Of a DNA stretch of 64,000 nucleotides, positions 29,956 through 41,868 are shown one piece after another. A program made the translations under genes and the position numbers. The notes beneath the pieces are model-generated. The model made no database searches. It saw only the letters and a program-made list of their open reading frames with translations, and had not been told where the DNA came from. How positions within the stretch are numbered: the first letter of the stretch is position 1; the number at the start of each line of letters is the position of its first letter. The DNA comes from Bog-1198 sp963727045 (lineage in GTDB: Bacteria > Pseudomonadota > Gammaproteobacteria > Steroidobacterales > Steroidobacteraceae): assembly GCA_963727045.1 (NCBI GenBank), contig CAVSES010000001.1, forward strand, positions 1,612,001-1,676,000. Reading direction: 5' to 3'.

Positions 29956-31010
29956 GATTGCCCCTCGGTCAGCACCAGCGGGGCGCGGCCGACAAGTCCG
30001 CGATCCTCGCCACCGTCTCCTGCCAATGCCGATGTGCCCGCGATCGCGCCGGCGCCTCGCCGCGCGCCCGCATGCGCACCAGCCGCGCCTGCGAGGCCGC
30101 GAGCTCGCGCATCCGGCTCAAGGTGCTGCAACACCGGCTGCACCGCCTGCCGATCGTTGCAGATCGGCAGCACGTCGCAACCCGCAGCGAACGCGAGCTC
30201 GCGCGCGCTCGACCACGTCGCCGAAAGCCGCGGCGCCGGCCATGCTCAGATCGTCGGCGAACACGCAGCCATGAAAACCCAGCGTGCCGCGCAGGATATC
30301 GGTGATCCAGCGCTTGCGACAGGCTGGCCGGCAATGAATCGACCGCCGGGTAACACGACATGGGCCGCCATGACCCCCGGCAGACTGGTTCTCGATGAGC
30401 AGCCGATAGGGCCGCAAATCCGGCTCCAAGTCCACGAACTCGCGCCGATCCACCGGCAGGGCCACGTGCGAATCGGCCATCACCGCGCCATGGCCGGGAA
30501 AGTGCTTGGCGACCGCCGCCATGCCGGCCTCGCGCATGCCCGCCAGATAGGCCGCCGCCAGCGCCGCGACCGCCTCCGGATCGCGGTGAAAGGCGCGGTC
30601 GCCGATGATCTCGCTGACGCCGTAATCCAGGTCCACACAGGGGGCAAAGCTGAAATCGACCCCCACGGCGCGCAATTCGCTCGCCATGAGCCACCCGACC
30701 GAGTGGGCCAGCGCCAGCGCGTCGCGCCGGTCCTCATCGAAACGCCGGCCGAGCAGACGCGAACCGGCGGCAGCCGCGTGAAACCCTCGCGGAAGCGCTG
30801 CACGCGCCCCCCTTCATGGTCGACCGCGATCAGCAAATGCGGCGTGCGCACCGCGCGGATCGCCGCCGTCAGCGCGGCGAGCTGCTGCGGATCGCGGTAG
30901 TTGCGGCTGAACAGTATGACGCTGCCGACCAGGGGTGGCGAAAGCACGTCGAGGTCTTCGGCGCTGAATTCGGTTCCGGCGACATCGACCATGAGCGGAC
31001 CCAAGCTCAT
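29952..31010 (-). CDS. nagZ: Beta-N-acetylhexosaminidase NagZ (frameshifted)
   Basis: Cytoplasmic glycosidase of murein recycling that removes GlcNAc from anhydromuropeptides. About 345 residues in three frames: MSLGPLMVDVAGTEFSAED start, VILFSRNYRDPQQLAAL, IAVDHEGGRVQRF, VDFSFAPCVDLDYG, IIGDRAFHRDPEAVAALA and the signature AKHFPGHGAVMADSHVALP with the catalytic His/Asp pair, then FADDLSMAGA. Breaks fall near 30700, 30390 and 30200. The ATG overlaps the rlmD stop and the stop overlaps the PAS gene start, so it sits in a translationally coupled series. Confidence 0.85.
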
Positions 31011-32326
31011 GCGGGCTTCTCGAATACCGCGATCGATTCGACGTGCGTCGTATGCGGAAACATGTCCATCACCCCCGCGCCGATCAGCCTGAACCCCTGG
31101 TCGTTTACCAAGATCCCCGCATCCCGCGCCAAACTCCCTGGATGGCAGGAAATATACACGACCCGCCGCGGCCGCCAATGTGCCATGCGTGCCATGCATC
31201 GCAAGCGCGCCCGCGCGCGGCGGATCGAGCAGCGCCAGATCGTAGCGGTCGTTCGCCCAGGCTCCAAAGTGCTTCGGCTCGAACAGATTTTCCACGGCGA
31301 ACTCGGCGTTTCCGATGCCGTTGCGCCCGGCGTTGGCCCGTGCTTTGGCGACCAGCGCCGCATCGCCCTCCACGCCCACGACCCGCCGGCGCGCCGCGCC
31401 AGCGGCAGCGTGAAGTTCCCCAGGCCGCAGAACAAGTCGAGCACCGCATCGTCCGGGCTCGGCTGCAGCATGGCCACGGCCGCCGCGACCATGGCGACGT
31501 TGACCTCGCGGTTGACCTGGATGAAGTCGGCCGGCCCGAATTCGAGGTTACGCTGCCGCCGTCGACGCGAGTAGGTCAAGGGGCGGGAAGCTCGCGCAAC
31601 GGCCGAATGCTGTTCAGCCCGCCGGGCTGCAGGTAGATCTGCACACCGTGCTGCCGGCCGAACGCCGCCAATCTTGTCCAGATCGTCGCGCGCTCGGCGG
31701 CTCCAGACCCGAAATACCAGCGCGGTCGCGTCATCTCCGGCCGCCACCTCCACCTGCGGCAGCTTCTCGCGAATGTGAGCGTCTCGACCAGCGCCGCCAG
31801 TTCCTGCGGCAGCTCGCGAAGCGCGCGAGCAGAATCTCGCAGCGCCGGATGTCCGCGATATAGGGCTTTTCGCGCTCGCGAAAACCCGCGAGCACACGGC
31901 CCTTCTTGTGCACGTATTTGACACCCAGCCGGGCTCGCCGCCGATAAGCCCACTCCGGGCCGCGCAGCGGCTCGAACACGCGCCGCGGCTGCACGCCGCC
32001 GATGCGCTGCAGATTGTCGAGCAACTGGCGCTGCTTGGCCGCGAGCTGCGCCGCGGGCGAGAGATGCTGCAGCGAGCAGCCGCCGCAGACGCCGAAATGC
32101 GCGCAGCGCGGCACCACGCGATCGGGCGATGCCGAGAGCACCTCCACCAGCCCCGCCTCATCCAAGTGGCGGCGGCGCTTGAGAACGCGAAAGCGCACCC
32201 GCTCGCCGGGCAACGCGCCGTCGATGAACACCGCCTTGCCGTCGACCCGCGCCACGCCGCGGCCGTCGTGCGCAAGATCGACGATGTCGGCCTCCCGAAT
32301 CTCGCCGGGCTTCAGTCGCGGGCCAC
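31007..32326 (-). CDS. rlmD: 23S rRNA (uracil-1939 C5)-methyltransferase RlmD (frameshifted)
   Basis: TrmA-family RNA methyltransferase, about 440 residues. N-terminal TRAM domain (LKPGEIREADIVDLAHDGRG), iron-sulfur cysteines CAHFGVCGGCSLQHL, SAM motif VLDLFCGLGNFTLPLA, the DPPRAGA loop and the catalytic cysteine in YISCHPGSLARD. Frame changes near 31800, 31560, 31400 and 31170. The start is inferred as the GTG at 32326: adding one base after GTGGCCCGCG joins it to LKPGEI and at the same time ends the upstream exonuclease at 32312. The stop overlaps nagZ by 4 bases. Confidence 0.85.
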
Positions 32327-33097
32327 GCGGCCGCGAATTCTTTGAGATGCGCCGGCGGTCGATCCTCGAGCAATTGCGCACACGCGCGATTCGTGCGCAT
32401 GCTCGGCCGCGTTCAAGAGTCCCCGTATCAGCTGGAATCGCAGATAGATCAGATAGGTGTTCGAGACGTCGGTTTCGCAATAGTCGCGGATGCGCTGCCA
32501 AGCCGCCCTGCAGATACACCTCCCAGACCTGCGAACCGTGCATGCCGAGTTTTCCGGGCAACCCAGCAGGCATGGCGATGTCCTGAAGGCTCGCCCGGCC
32601 CCGGCCCTGGAAGCCCGACAGGATGTCCATCAGGTCCATGTGCCGCCAATGAAAGCGGCTCAAGTAGTTGCTGTATCGGAAACTCGTGTCGCAATCGCCG
32701 GTCTCCCAGTAGCGCGCGGCGGTTATGCTGTGCAGGAGACTTCGGTAATGCAGCACCGGCAGATCGAAGCCCGCGCCGTTCCACGACACCAGATCCGGCG
32801 TGTACTTTTCCAGGCCGTCGAAGAAGCGCTCGATCAGATCCTTTTCCGAGGAGGACTCATCGCCCAGACTCCACACCTTGAGCGTATCCCGCGTGCGCAT
32901 GACCACCGAGATGGCGACGATGCGATGCTGTTCATGCGACAAAAATTCACTGCCGGTTTCCTGGCGGCGCTTGGTGAACATGATCTGCGCCACCTGCTCG
33001 TCGGACAGATCTGCAGATCGTAGAGACGCCGGCCGAAATCCGTATCGGGCACGGTCTCGATGTCGAACACCAGGGTGTTCACGGCACCCCGGGTCAC
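32312..33097 (-). CDS. PolB-type 3'-5' exonuclease family protein (frameshifted)
   Basis: Predicted DnaQ/RNase H-fold 3'-5' exonuclease of the type found alone and related to the proofreading domain of B-family polymerases. About 260 residues: NTLVFDIETVPD (metal-binding DxE), TFKRRQETG region, VAISVVMRTRDTLKVWSLG, LVSWNGAGFDLPVLHYRSL, FHWRHMDLMDILS and CDTSFRY. The role in the cell is not established. The GTG start at 33097 overlaps the acpS stop (GTGA). Breaks near 33025, 32770, 32500 and 32400. Confidence 0.75.
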
Positions 33098-33491
33098 GCC
33101 GCGGCGCCGGGACGCGGCGCATCAGAATGGCGACCGCCACCACCAAACCCGCCTCGTCGGTGAGCGTGACATGACCCTCGCCGATGCCCAGACCGTCGCG
33201 AACCTTGGCGCCGCGCGCCGAATAGACCACTTCCGGCTTGCCCCAGGAGTTCTGCACGATGCCCACGTCGCGGATCCACACGCCGTGCGCGAACCCCGTG
33301 CCCATGCCCTTGACGATGGCCTCCTTGGCGGCGAAGCGCATCGCCAGAAACCGCACCGGGCGGGCCGTGCGCTCGAGCTGCGCGCGCTCTTCGGGCATCA
33401 GCAGATGCCACACGAAGCGCTCGCCGTGCTTCTTGAACACCCGTTCGACGCGGTCGACCTTGAGCACATCGATGCCGATGCCGAAAATCAT
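33094..33491 (-). CDS. acpS: Holo-[acyl-carrier-protein] synthase (late frameshift)
   Basis: Transfers phosphopantetheine from CoA to acyl carrier protein. About 130 residues: MIFGIGIDVLKVDRVERVF, FVWHLLMPEERAQL, RFAAKEAIVKGMGTGF with the catalytic Asp/Glu pattern, and LTDEAGLVVAVAIL. Near 33120 the frame shifts so that the true end is the TGA at 33094-33096, which overlaps the exonuclease start. Without that correction the frame runs on into the next gene. The ATG overlaps the pdxJ stop. Confidence 0.9.
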
Positions 33492-34234
33492 CGCGCCGCG
33501 CGCATCAATTCCTTCATGTCGCGCACGGCCTTGGCCAATCCGTCGAACACGGCGCGCGCCACGATGGAGTGGCCGATGTTGAGTTCGACGATTTCGGGGA
33601 TCGCGGCGATCGGCTCGACATTGTGATAGTTGAGGCCGTGGCCCGCATTCACGGTCAACCCCAGCGAGGCGGCGAGCTTGGCCGCCGAACGCACCCGCTC
33701 GAACTCCCGGGCCCGCGCGGCGCCCCGCGGCGTCCGCATAGGCGCCGGTGTGCAGCTCGATCACCGGCGCGCCGCGCGCGCGCGCCGCCTCGATCTGCGC
33801 GGGATCCGGATCGATGAACAGGGACACGCGGATTCCCGGCGCCGGCGAGCGCCGGCTGCAGTCGCCGATCCGCGCCATTTGTCCGACAACATCGAGGCCG
33901 CCCTCGGTGGTCACCTCCTGGCGCGATTCCGGCACCAGGCAGCAATCCTGCGGCTGCACCTGCCGCGCGATGCGGATCATCTCGTCGGTCACCGCCATTT
34001 CGAGATTCATGCGGGTCTGCAGCGCCTGGCGCATCGGCGTCACGTCGCGATCCTGAATGTGGCGCCGATCCTCGCGCAGATGCAGCGTGATGCTGTCCGC
34101 GCCCGACTGCTCGGCCAGCAGCGCCGCATGCATGGGATCCGGATAATGGACGCGCCGCGCCTGACGCAGCGTCGCCACATGATCGATGTTCACGCCGAGC
34201 GCGATGCCGCTGCGATCCGGGCCGAGAAGCTCAC
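33488..34234 (-). CDS. pdxJ: Pyridoxine 5'-phosphate synthase (frameshifted)
   Basis: Condenses 1-deoxyxylulose 5-phosphate with aminoacetone phosphate in the last step of pyridoxine phosphate synthesis. About 248 residues: NIDHVATLRQARRV, SITLHLREDRRHIQDRDV, RMNLEMAVTDEMI, CCLVPESRQEVTTEGGLDV, VSLFIDPDP, VIELHTGAYAD and VNAGHGLNYHNV, which together cover the whole barrel. Breaks near 34215, 33855 and 33735. The start is taken as the GTG at 34234, which overlaps the recO stop in the same GTGA style seen through this operon. The pdxJ-acpS order is the usual one. Confidence 0.9.
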
Positions 34235-34984
34235 GGGCTGCTCCCGCGACAGCGGACTCTCGGCGCCGCATGGCCAGCATGACCTCCCGCGATTTCAACG
34301 CGCGCCCGTCGAGGCAGGCATCGAGCGCCGCGCGCAGCACGCGCTTGGCGTCGCGCAGCGAACGCGCATCCTCGAAGGTCTCGGCCTCGAGATCGGCCAG
34401 CGAGCGGCCATAGACCGCGCCCGGCGCCTCGGCGACGCAGGGCTGCGGGCCGCGCTGCGGCGCAAACCGATAGTACCGGTCCGGCTCGCACCGGCTCGCC
34501 GTCGCCGCGTGCGAGACAGCTCCAAACCATAGCCCAAATCGTCCAACAGGCGCTTCTCGAAGCGCCGCAGGCTCGGCTCCTCGCCCTCGCCGCCGCACAG
34601 CGCTGCGACGCAGGACGCGTAGGAGAGAAGATCTCCGGATGCGGATCGCAGCGCTCGGTCAGCTTGAGCAGCAGCTCGTTCAGGTAGAAGCCGCTCATCA
34701 GGCGCTCCTGGCGCCAGACGTCGTGAGCGCCGTCGATCTCCGCGGTCACCAGCTGACACGCCTCGGCGCGGCCGGACCATGAGACGAGCAGCCGCTGAAA
34801 CGGCCGCAGCACCCCCTTAGGCTCGACTTCGGGCCGTTCGCGCCGCGCGCGAACAGGGTGAGCCGGCCGTGCTCGCGGGTGAACACCTCGACGATCCGGC
34901 TGGTGTCGCGGTAGGCGTACTGATGCAGGACATAGGCCGGCGCCAGCCAGACTCGCCGCCCGGATGGCCGGCCTGCGCCTTCAC
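34231..34984 (-). CDS. recO: DNA repair protein RecO (frameshifted)
   Basis: Loads RecA with RecR and anneals SSB-covered strands. About 250 residues over several frames: N-terminal OB part (APAYVLHQYAYRDTSRIVEV, REHGRLTLFARGA), LRPFQRLLVSWSGRAE, GFYLNELLLKLTERCDPH, RRFEKRLLDDLGYGLEL, and the tail GRSLADLEAETFEDARSL. Breaks near 34935, 34825, 34620, 34525 and 34410. The GTG at 34984 overlaps the era stop and the end overlaps the pdxJ start. Order rnc-era-recO-pdxJ-acpS is conserved in Proteobacteria, which supports the call despite the damage. Confidence 0.85.
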
Positions 34985-35886
34985 AGCGTGTCGTACCCGA
35001 ACTGGCGCAATGCCATTTCGCTGTCCGCCCAGTTTTCCTTGACCTTGACCCACAGCTCCAGATGCACCGAGCGCTGCCACAGATCGTTGAGCTCGATGCG
35101 CGCCAGGCGGCCGATTTCCTTCAGCCGTTCGCCGCCCTGGCCGATCACGATGGCCTTTTGCCCGGCGCGCTCGACCCAGATGACCGCGTTGATCATGATG
35201 CGGCCGTCCTCGTCGGCGAAGCGCTCGATCTGCACGTTGATGCCGTACGGCAGCTCTTCGCGCAGCTTCAGCGTCAGTTTCTCGCGCACGATTTCCGCCG
35301 CATGAAACGGCTCGTCGCGGTCGGTGAGCACATCCGGGGCGAACAGCGGCGGCGCCACCGGCAGCCGCGAACCGACGAGGTCGACCAGGCGGTCCAGGTT
35401 GTCGCGGTCGAGAGCCGAAATCGGCACGATCCCCGAGGCGGGAATGCGCTGCGTCATGTCCTCGAGAAAGGGCAGCAGCTGGTCCTTGCGGATGGACCCG
35501 ATCGACTTTGTTGACCACCAGGAACAGCGGCTGCTTCAAGCCGCGCACCCGCTCCCACACCCAGACGTCCTCATCGGTGAAGCGCATGGCCTCGACCACG
35601 AACAGGATGACATCGGCGTCCTGGGAGGAGGAAATCGCGACGCGATTCATGTATTGATTCATCACGCGGCGCGTCGACTCGTGCAGCCCCGGCGTATCGA
35701 CCAGCACCAGCTGCGCCTCCGGCCGATTGACCACCCCCAGGATCCGGTGCCGGGTGGTTTGCGGCTTGGCGGTGACGATGGTGACCTTGCGGCCCACCAG
35801 CGCGTTCACCAGCGTCGATTTGCCGACGTTGGGCCGGCCGACGATGGCCACCATGCCCGGCGCGAAATGCGGGGCTGTCGCGTCAC
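34981..35886 (-). CDS. era: GTPase Era (frameshifted)
   Basis: Essential GTPase of 30S subunit maturation. About 300 residues: G1 VGRPNVGKSTLVNALVG, PQTTRH, G3 DTPGLH, G4 VVNKVDRV, and the C-terminal KH domain VIGQGGERLKEIGRLARIEL. The first break is near 35872, between the GTG start at 35886 and GMVAIVGRP, and the second near 35505 in the G4 region. The carboxy half (34981-35457) is one clean frame. GTGA overlaps with rnc on one side and recO on the other are preserved, which argues for sequencing indels over decay. Confidence 0.9.
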
Positions 35887-36605
35887 GGTCGCGGTTCCGG
35901 GCTGCGCATTTCGGCGGGCAGCAGCTCCAGCAGTTTGCGCGGCGGCCAATTGTTCGGCGCGGCGCCGGCTGCCGCCCTCGCCCACCGCGACCAGACCGAA
36001 GGCGGGCACTTCGCAGGTGACGCGTGAAGGATTGCGCGTGCGGATCGCCCGCCACCGCCGTCAGGGTGTAGACCGGCAACGCCAGTCCGCGCGCCTGCAG
36101 CGATTCCTGCAGGCGCGTCTTCGGATCCTTCAGGGTTTCGGCCGCCGGCAGATCCGACAGTGCGCGGCGCCATGATGCGCTTGACCACCGCCGCGGCCGC
36201 ATCGAATCCAGCATCCAGGAAAATCGCCCCCAATATCGCCTCCAATGCATCCGCCAAGATCGAAGCCCGGCGAAACCCGCCGGACTTCAGTTCACCCGGC
36301 CCGAGGCGCAGATGCTCGCCGAGGCCCAGTTCGGCCGCGATCTGCGCCAGCGTTTCGCCGCTCACCAAGTGGCCCGCAGGCGCGACAGGGCGCCCTCGTC
36401 GGCCTGCGGATGCGCATCGTATAGCAAGCGCGCCACACTGCAATTGAGAATCGAATCGCCCAGGAATTCGAGCCGCTCATTGTGTTCGCCGCCGGCGCTG
36501 CGGTGGGTCAGTGCCGCAAGGCACAGAGCGGGCTGGCGAAAGGCATGGCCGAACGGGCGCTCGACCCAGGCTCAGCAGATCGTCGGACTTGCGCAGCGGA
36601 CTCAC
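35883..36605 (-). CDS. rnc: Ribonuclease III (frameshifted)
   Basis: Double-strand-specific endonuclease for rRNA and mRNA processing. About 240 residues: SPLRKSDDLLSLGRA start, the catalytic signature NERLEFLGDSIL near 36460, ADEGALSRLRA, VSGETLAQIAAELGLGEHL, ASILADALEAILGAIFLDAG with the second metal-binding Glu, then a double-stranded RNA binding domain (KTRLQESLQARGLALPVYTL). Breaks near 36560, 36490, 36370, 36170, 36030 and 35940. The GTG at 36605 overlaps the stop of the DUF4845 gene. Confidence 0.85.
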
Positions 36606-36965
36606 TGCACCTTCACGGTCTTGTCGAAGTGCACCGACAGCGACACATTGGCGATGTAGGGCACCGAATCATCGTAGACCACATGCATCGAGTACCGCCG
36701 CCTCGTCCTTGGTGATCTCGATGTCCTTGGCATCGACGCCCGGTGATGTCCTCGATCTCCCAATGCCGGTCCAACGAGCGGCGAATCGCCGCCGGATCGG
36801 GGTTGTCGCCCTTGAATTCGGTGGCCGTCGCATCCAGGGTGCGCGCGACTTTCATGTAATTGAGGTACACCGGGACCAGGCGAATGCCGGCATACCGATC
36901 ACCCCGACCAACCCGAGGATGCAGAGCAGCCCGATGAATGTCATGCCTTGCTGATGCCGCCGCAT
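36602..36965 (-). CDS. DUF4845 domain membrane protein (frameshifted)
   Basis: About 120 residues with a type IV pilin-like N-terminus, MRRHQQGMTFIGLLCILGLV, one helix and a small outer domain with LVPVYLNYMKVARTLDATA and a later SLDRHWEIEDITG. This gene normally sits between lepB and rnc in Gammaproteobacteria; function unknown. Two breaks (near 36890 and 36745) spread it over three frames. The final frame gives a Val-Lys-Val-Gln end whose TGA overlaps the rnc GTG. Confidence 0.8.
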
Positions 36966-36988
36966 AGATTGCCTCCCTAAACAGCCTC

Positions 36989-38010
36989 TTATTGAATCGC
37001 ATTGCCGATCCGTCTCCAGAGAGGTCCGTCACGAGTATCGAGATTAAGCCAGATTCGCACCGCTTTACCGACCAGATTCTGCTCCGGAACGAAGCCCGGC
37101 GCATCCGGATCGTCCTGCCAGCGGCTGTCCTTGCTGTTGTTGCGGTTGTCGCCCATGAAGAAATAGTGGCCGGCGGGCACCACCCATTCGCCCGCTCGTG
37201 ACGCTGCCCTTGGCAAACATGATCAGGTGGCGCTTGGCTCCGAGCTGCTCGTAGGCGGTGGGCACCCCGGCGTAGTTCCACATGTTCTGCTTCGGTCCGG
37301 CGTATATCGGGCCGGGCTCCTGCGGCATGAGCACTGCCGTTTACATACAGCAGGTTGTTCTCGTCGACCCGGATCCGGTCGCCCGGCAAGCCGACCAGGC
37401 GTTTGATGTAGTTGATCTTCGGATTCGGCGGCAGCCGGAACACGATCACATCGCCGCGCTGCGGCGTGCCGGTCGGCACCAGCAGGGTGTTGATCACCGG
37501 CAGGCGCAGCCCGTAGGAGTACTTGCTCACAAAGATAAAATCCCCGTCGAACAGGGTAGGCATCATCGAATCAGAAGGGATGCGGAACGGCTCGAAGAGA
37601 AACGAGCGAATCACCAATACCAGCAGGATGACCGGGAAGAACGAGCGCGCATATTCCACCGCCACCGGTTCGCGCACCCGCTCGGCGGGCGTGCCCGGCG
37701 GCCGCGGCGGCTTGTTGCGGCGGCGGGCGAAGAAGGCCTGGTCCAGCCCCCAAATCGCTCCGGACAGCGGCGCCGACCACGACCAGCATGAAACTGAAAT
37801 CGACCGCCTCGTAGCGAAACAGGCGCCACAGCATCGCCAGCGCGAGCCCCACCAGCGCGTAGCCCGCGAGCCGCGGCAGCAGCGGCTCGTCCTCGCCGGT
37901 CGCGCCCGGATCGCGCTTCGGCCGCAGGAACCAGCCGTCGATCAGAATCACCAGCACGCAGGCGAGGCTGCGCACAGCAGGCCTACGAATAGGCTGTCGC
38001 CGTCAGTCAC
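36989..38010 (-). CDS. lepB: Signal peptidase I with N-terminal extension (frameshifted)
   Basis: Cleaves signal peptides of exported proteins at the outer face of the inner membrane. The catalytic part is clear: nucleophile Ser in RIPSDSMMPTL, general base Lys in YIKRLVGLPGD, GDVIVFRLP, and the GDNRNNSKDSR box. Ahead of it are an anchor helix (FSFMLVVVGAAV), a linker and a further hydrophobic stretch with LVILIDGWFLRPKRD and LAGYALVGLALAMLWRL. If the GTG at 38010 (GGGGGT 5 bases upstream) is right, the protein has about 340 residues, longer than the usual 260-290. Breaks near 37965, 37765, 37330 and 37200. Confidence 0.85.
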
Positions 38011-38057
38011 GAAAGACCCCCAACGGTTGCAATTCCAATAGATTTGAGCAGCACGAA

Positions 38058-39859
<1,802 letters not shown>

Positions 39860-39898
39860 CAAGGAGCTTTGGCTTGGGCAAACTCCCGATTATACCGG

Positions 39899-40138
39899 TC
39901 AACGGTGGTATGCGAGCGCCTTATGCACTTCCTCGACGTCCAGGTGACCATGACACACCAATTCTCCGTCGAACAGCAGCACCGGGATCTTGTGCCCGTA
40001 GCGATGCGCGCGCCGCCGGTCGGCGTCGACATCGACCACGTCGATCGGGTGACGCTGTGCCGCCGGCAGGGCTGCGAGCTCTGCCAGCAGCTCCTCGCAC
40101 AGGCCGCAGCCCGGGCGCGAGTAGAGCACGAAGCGCAT
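39899..40138 (-). CDS. Glutaredoxin family protein
   Basis: A 79-residue thioredoxin-fold protein, uninterrupted. The redox pair is CGLC in LYSRPGCGLCEELL at residues 11-14, with a cis-proline region HKIPVLLFDGELV. It is shorter than classical glutaredoxins and belongs to the small DUF836-like group frequently found next to lepA in Gammaproteobacteria. Client unknown. It lies 25 bases after the rseB stop and 39 bases before lepA, in the same operon. Confidence 0.88.
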   Translation of the reverse strand: MRFVLYSRPGCGLCEELLAELAALPAAQRHPIDVVDVDADRRRAHRYGHKIPVLLFDGELVCHGHLDVEEVHKALAYHR

Positions 40139-40163
40139 GCGGCACCGTGCAACGGCGTTCGAG

Positions 40164-41274
40164 CTACGGGTGCGGCAGATCGCCGGCCGAGGATTTGACC
40201 GAGTGCGCGATGAACTCGACGGTCTGGGCCGGAACCTCGCCGACCGCCGTCACTTGGTGGCCTTGCACCACGGTGGAGAACGCGAACCCGGATCCCACCC
40301 GCGCCAAACCCTGCAACGGCGGCTCGGCTCGGCGCCTCCCGGCGGCCGGCGTCGCCCGCCGGCGCGGCTCGCGGGCCGGGCTTCGACGAACACCGACACG
40401 GTGGCCAGCCCGTCGGAGTACACCAGGTGGCGGGCGGGACGCGACGCCCCGCCCAGAGTCTGAGCTCCGGCCACGGTCAAATGAAATCCCGGCGGCAGTT
40501 CACTGGCCCGATATGCCGACAGCGCCGGCGGCGCCGTGTCGTTCGAGGGTCCCTGCCGCACCCAGCGCATGCCCTCGGTGGGCACCGCGGGCGTCAAATC
40601 GCTGTCGGGAATGTTGTCGGGCATCTCCAGTCGCGCGAACACAATCTGCTCGATCACCTGTCCGCGCGAGTCGCACAACTGGGTCTTGAGCGGCATCGCG
40701 GTGTTCTCATCGAGCCACAGACGGTAGCCGAATCTGAATTGATCCTTGGGATTGACCACGATGACCCTTGCCGGCGCGGCCGAGCACACGCGCGGCGGGC
40801 AGCAACTCGATGCGGTAGAATTCGTCCACGTCCGCGCCGAAATGCGGGAGCGAACCCAGGAACGGGCCATGCTCCTGGCGCGGCTCGACCAGCACCGTGT
40901 GTTTGTCGGGCAGGTAACAGGTCAGCTCGTCGTTATTGCGGACGAACTCGCGGCCCGAGCCGTCCAGCGGACTGCAGCCGTTCGGTGACGCGCCCCGCCT
41001 TGACCCGGTGGACGATCCGCATGGTTTCCACTCGGCCGTCGCTCAAGTGGAAAAACGTGCCGTCATAATTTCGCATCGCCAGCGCTTGGTTCATCTTCTC
41101 CAGCCAGGCGCGCGCATCGTCGGCGCCGCGCGATTGCTGGGTCAGCGCAAATGCCAACGCACCCGCGGCCGCGCACGGTATCAGCCATTGGGGACCGCGG
41201 CGCAACGGCTGCTCATGGAGCGACGCGCGAATCCGCCGGCGGCGCCGCCGGCGCCATGGCAGCGGCACATTCAC
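40164..41274 (-). CDS. rseB: Sigma-E regulatory protein RseB/MucB (frameshifted)
   Basis: Periplasmic protein that protects RseA from cleavage and senses mislocalised lipoprotein or LPS. About 350 residues. N-terminal membrane or signal segment WLIPCAAAGALAFALTQQ, then DARAWLEKMNQALAMRNYDG and TFFHLSDGRVETMRIVHRV, then after breaks near 40985 and 40800 KDQFRFGYRLWLDENTAMPL and VIEQIVFARLEMPDN, and finally VGEVPAQTVEFIAHSVKSSA at the C-terminus. Follows rseA by 9 bases. No mucD/degP protease gene follows it, unlike in Pseudomonas. Confidence 0.85.
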
Positions 41275-41283
41275 CGCGGCACT

Positions 41284-41868
41284 TCACCGCCCGGCGTCGC
41301 CGGCGCTGCTGCTCATCGGCGTCGTCAGCAGCCCCGACAACACATTGCGTTGTCCCAACACCGAGGAGTATTGGCTGTGCGCGAACACGTAATTGGTCAG
41401 TCGCGCTGCCGGCATGCCGCCGGCGCCTCGGGCAATGCGGCCGGCACCGTATAGGAAATCGCTTCCTCGGCGACTGCCGCGCGGCGATTCTGCGCCGTGA
41501 CCGGCAACGCGGCGCGCAGCGCCGGCGCACGGCCCGCTGCTGCAACGCGACGACCGCCACGGCGGCCACGCCGGCGGCCACGGCGCGCCCGCGACGGTCG
41601 CCACCACCGCAGCTGCGCGACCTGCGCCGGGGCGAAGCCGCCGCCGCCGGGCCGCCGTCGATGGCGCAATTCACGCGCGTCGGCGAAGCCGCGGCGTCAG
41701 AGGCACGCGGCTCGAGCCCCGCAGCGCCTCGCCGATCAAGGCGTAGCGCCCGAAGCTTTCGCGCAACTCCGCATCGCGGGTCAGGCGCTTCAACAACAGT
41801 TCGGTTTCCGAGTCAGGCAATTCCCCGTCGAGAAATGCCGAGACTTGCTCACGAATTTGTTCGCTCAT
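41284..41868 (-). CDS. rseA: Anti-sigma-E factor RseA (frameshifted)
   Basis: Inner membrane anti-sigma factor of about 195 residues. The N-terminal cytoplasmic domain (REQVSAFLDGELPDSETELL, LKRLTRDAELRESFGRYALI) fits the RseA sigma-binding domain. After a break near 41690 come DRVNCAIDGGP, an Ala/Val-rich membrane segment, and the periplasmic end LTNYVFAHSQYSSVLGQRN. The C-terminal half is so broken that exact residues are unsure. The ATG overlaps the rpoE stop by 4 bases, the standard coupling. Confidence 0.85.

Noticed and set aside
31731..34598. A 955-codon frame suggesting one protein with RecO, PdxJ, AcpS, exonuclease and RlmD parts
   Set aside because: It is a chance read-through created by frameshifts that hide the real stops; individual starts and stops in overlap style can be restored.
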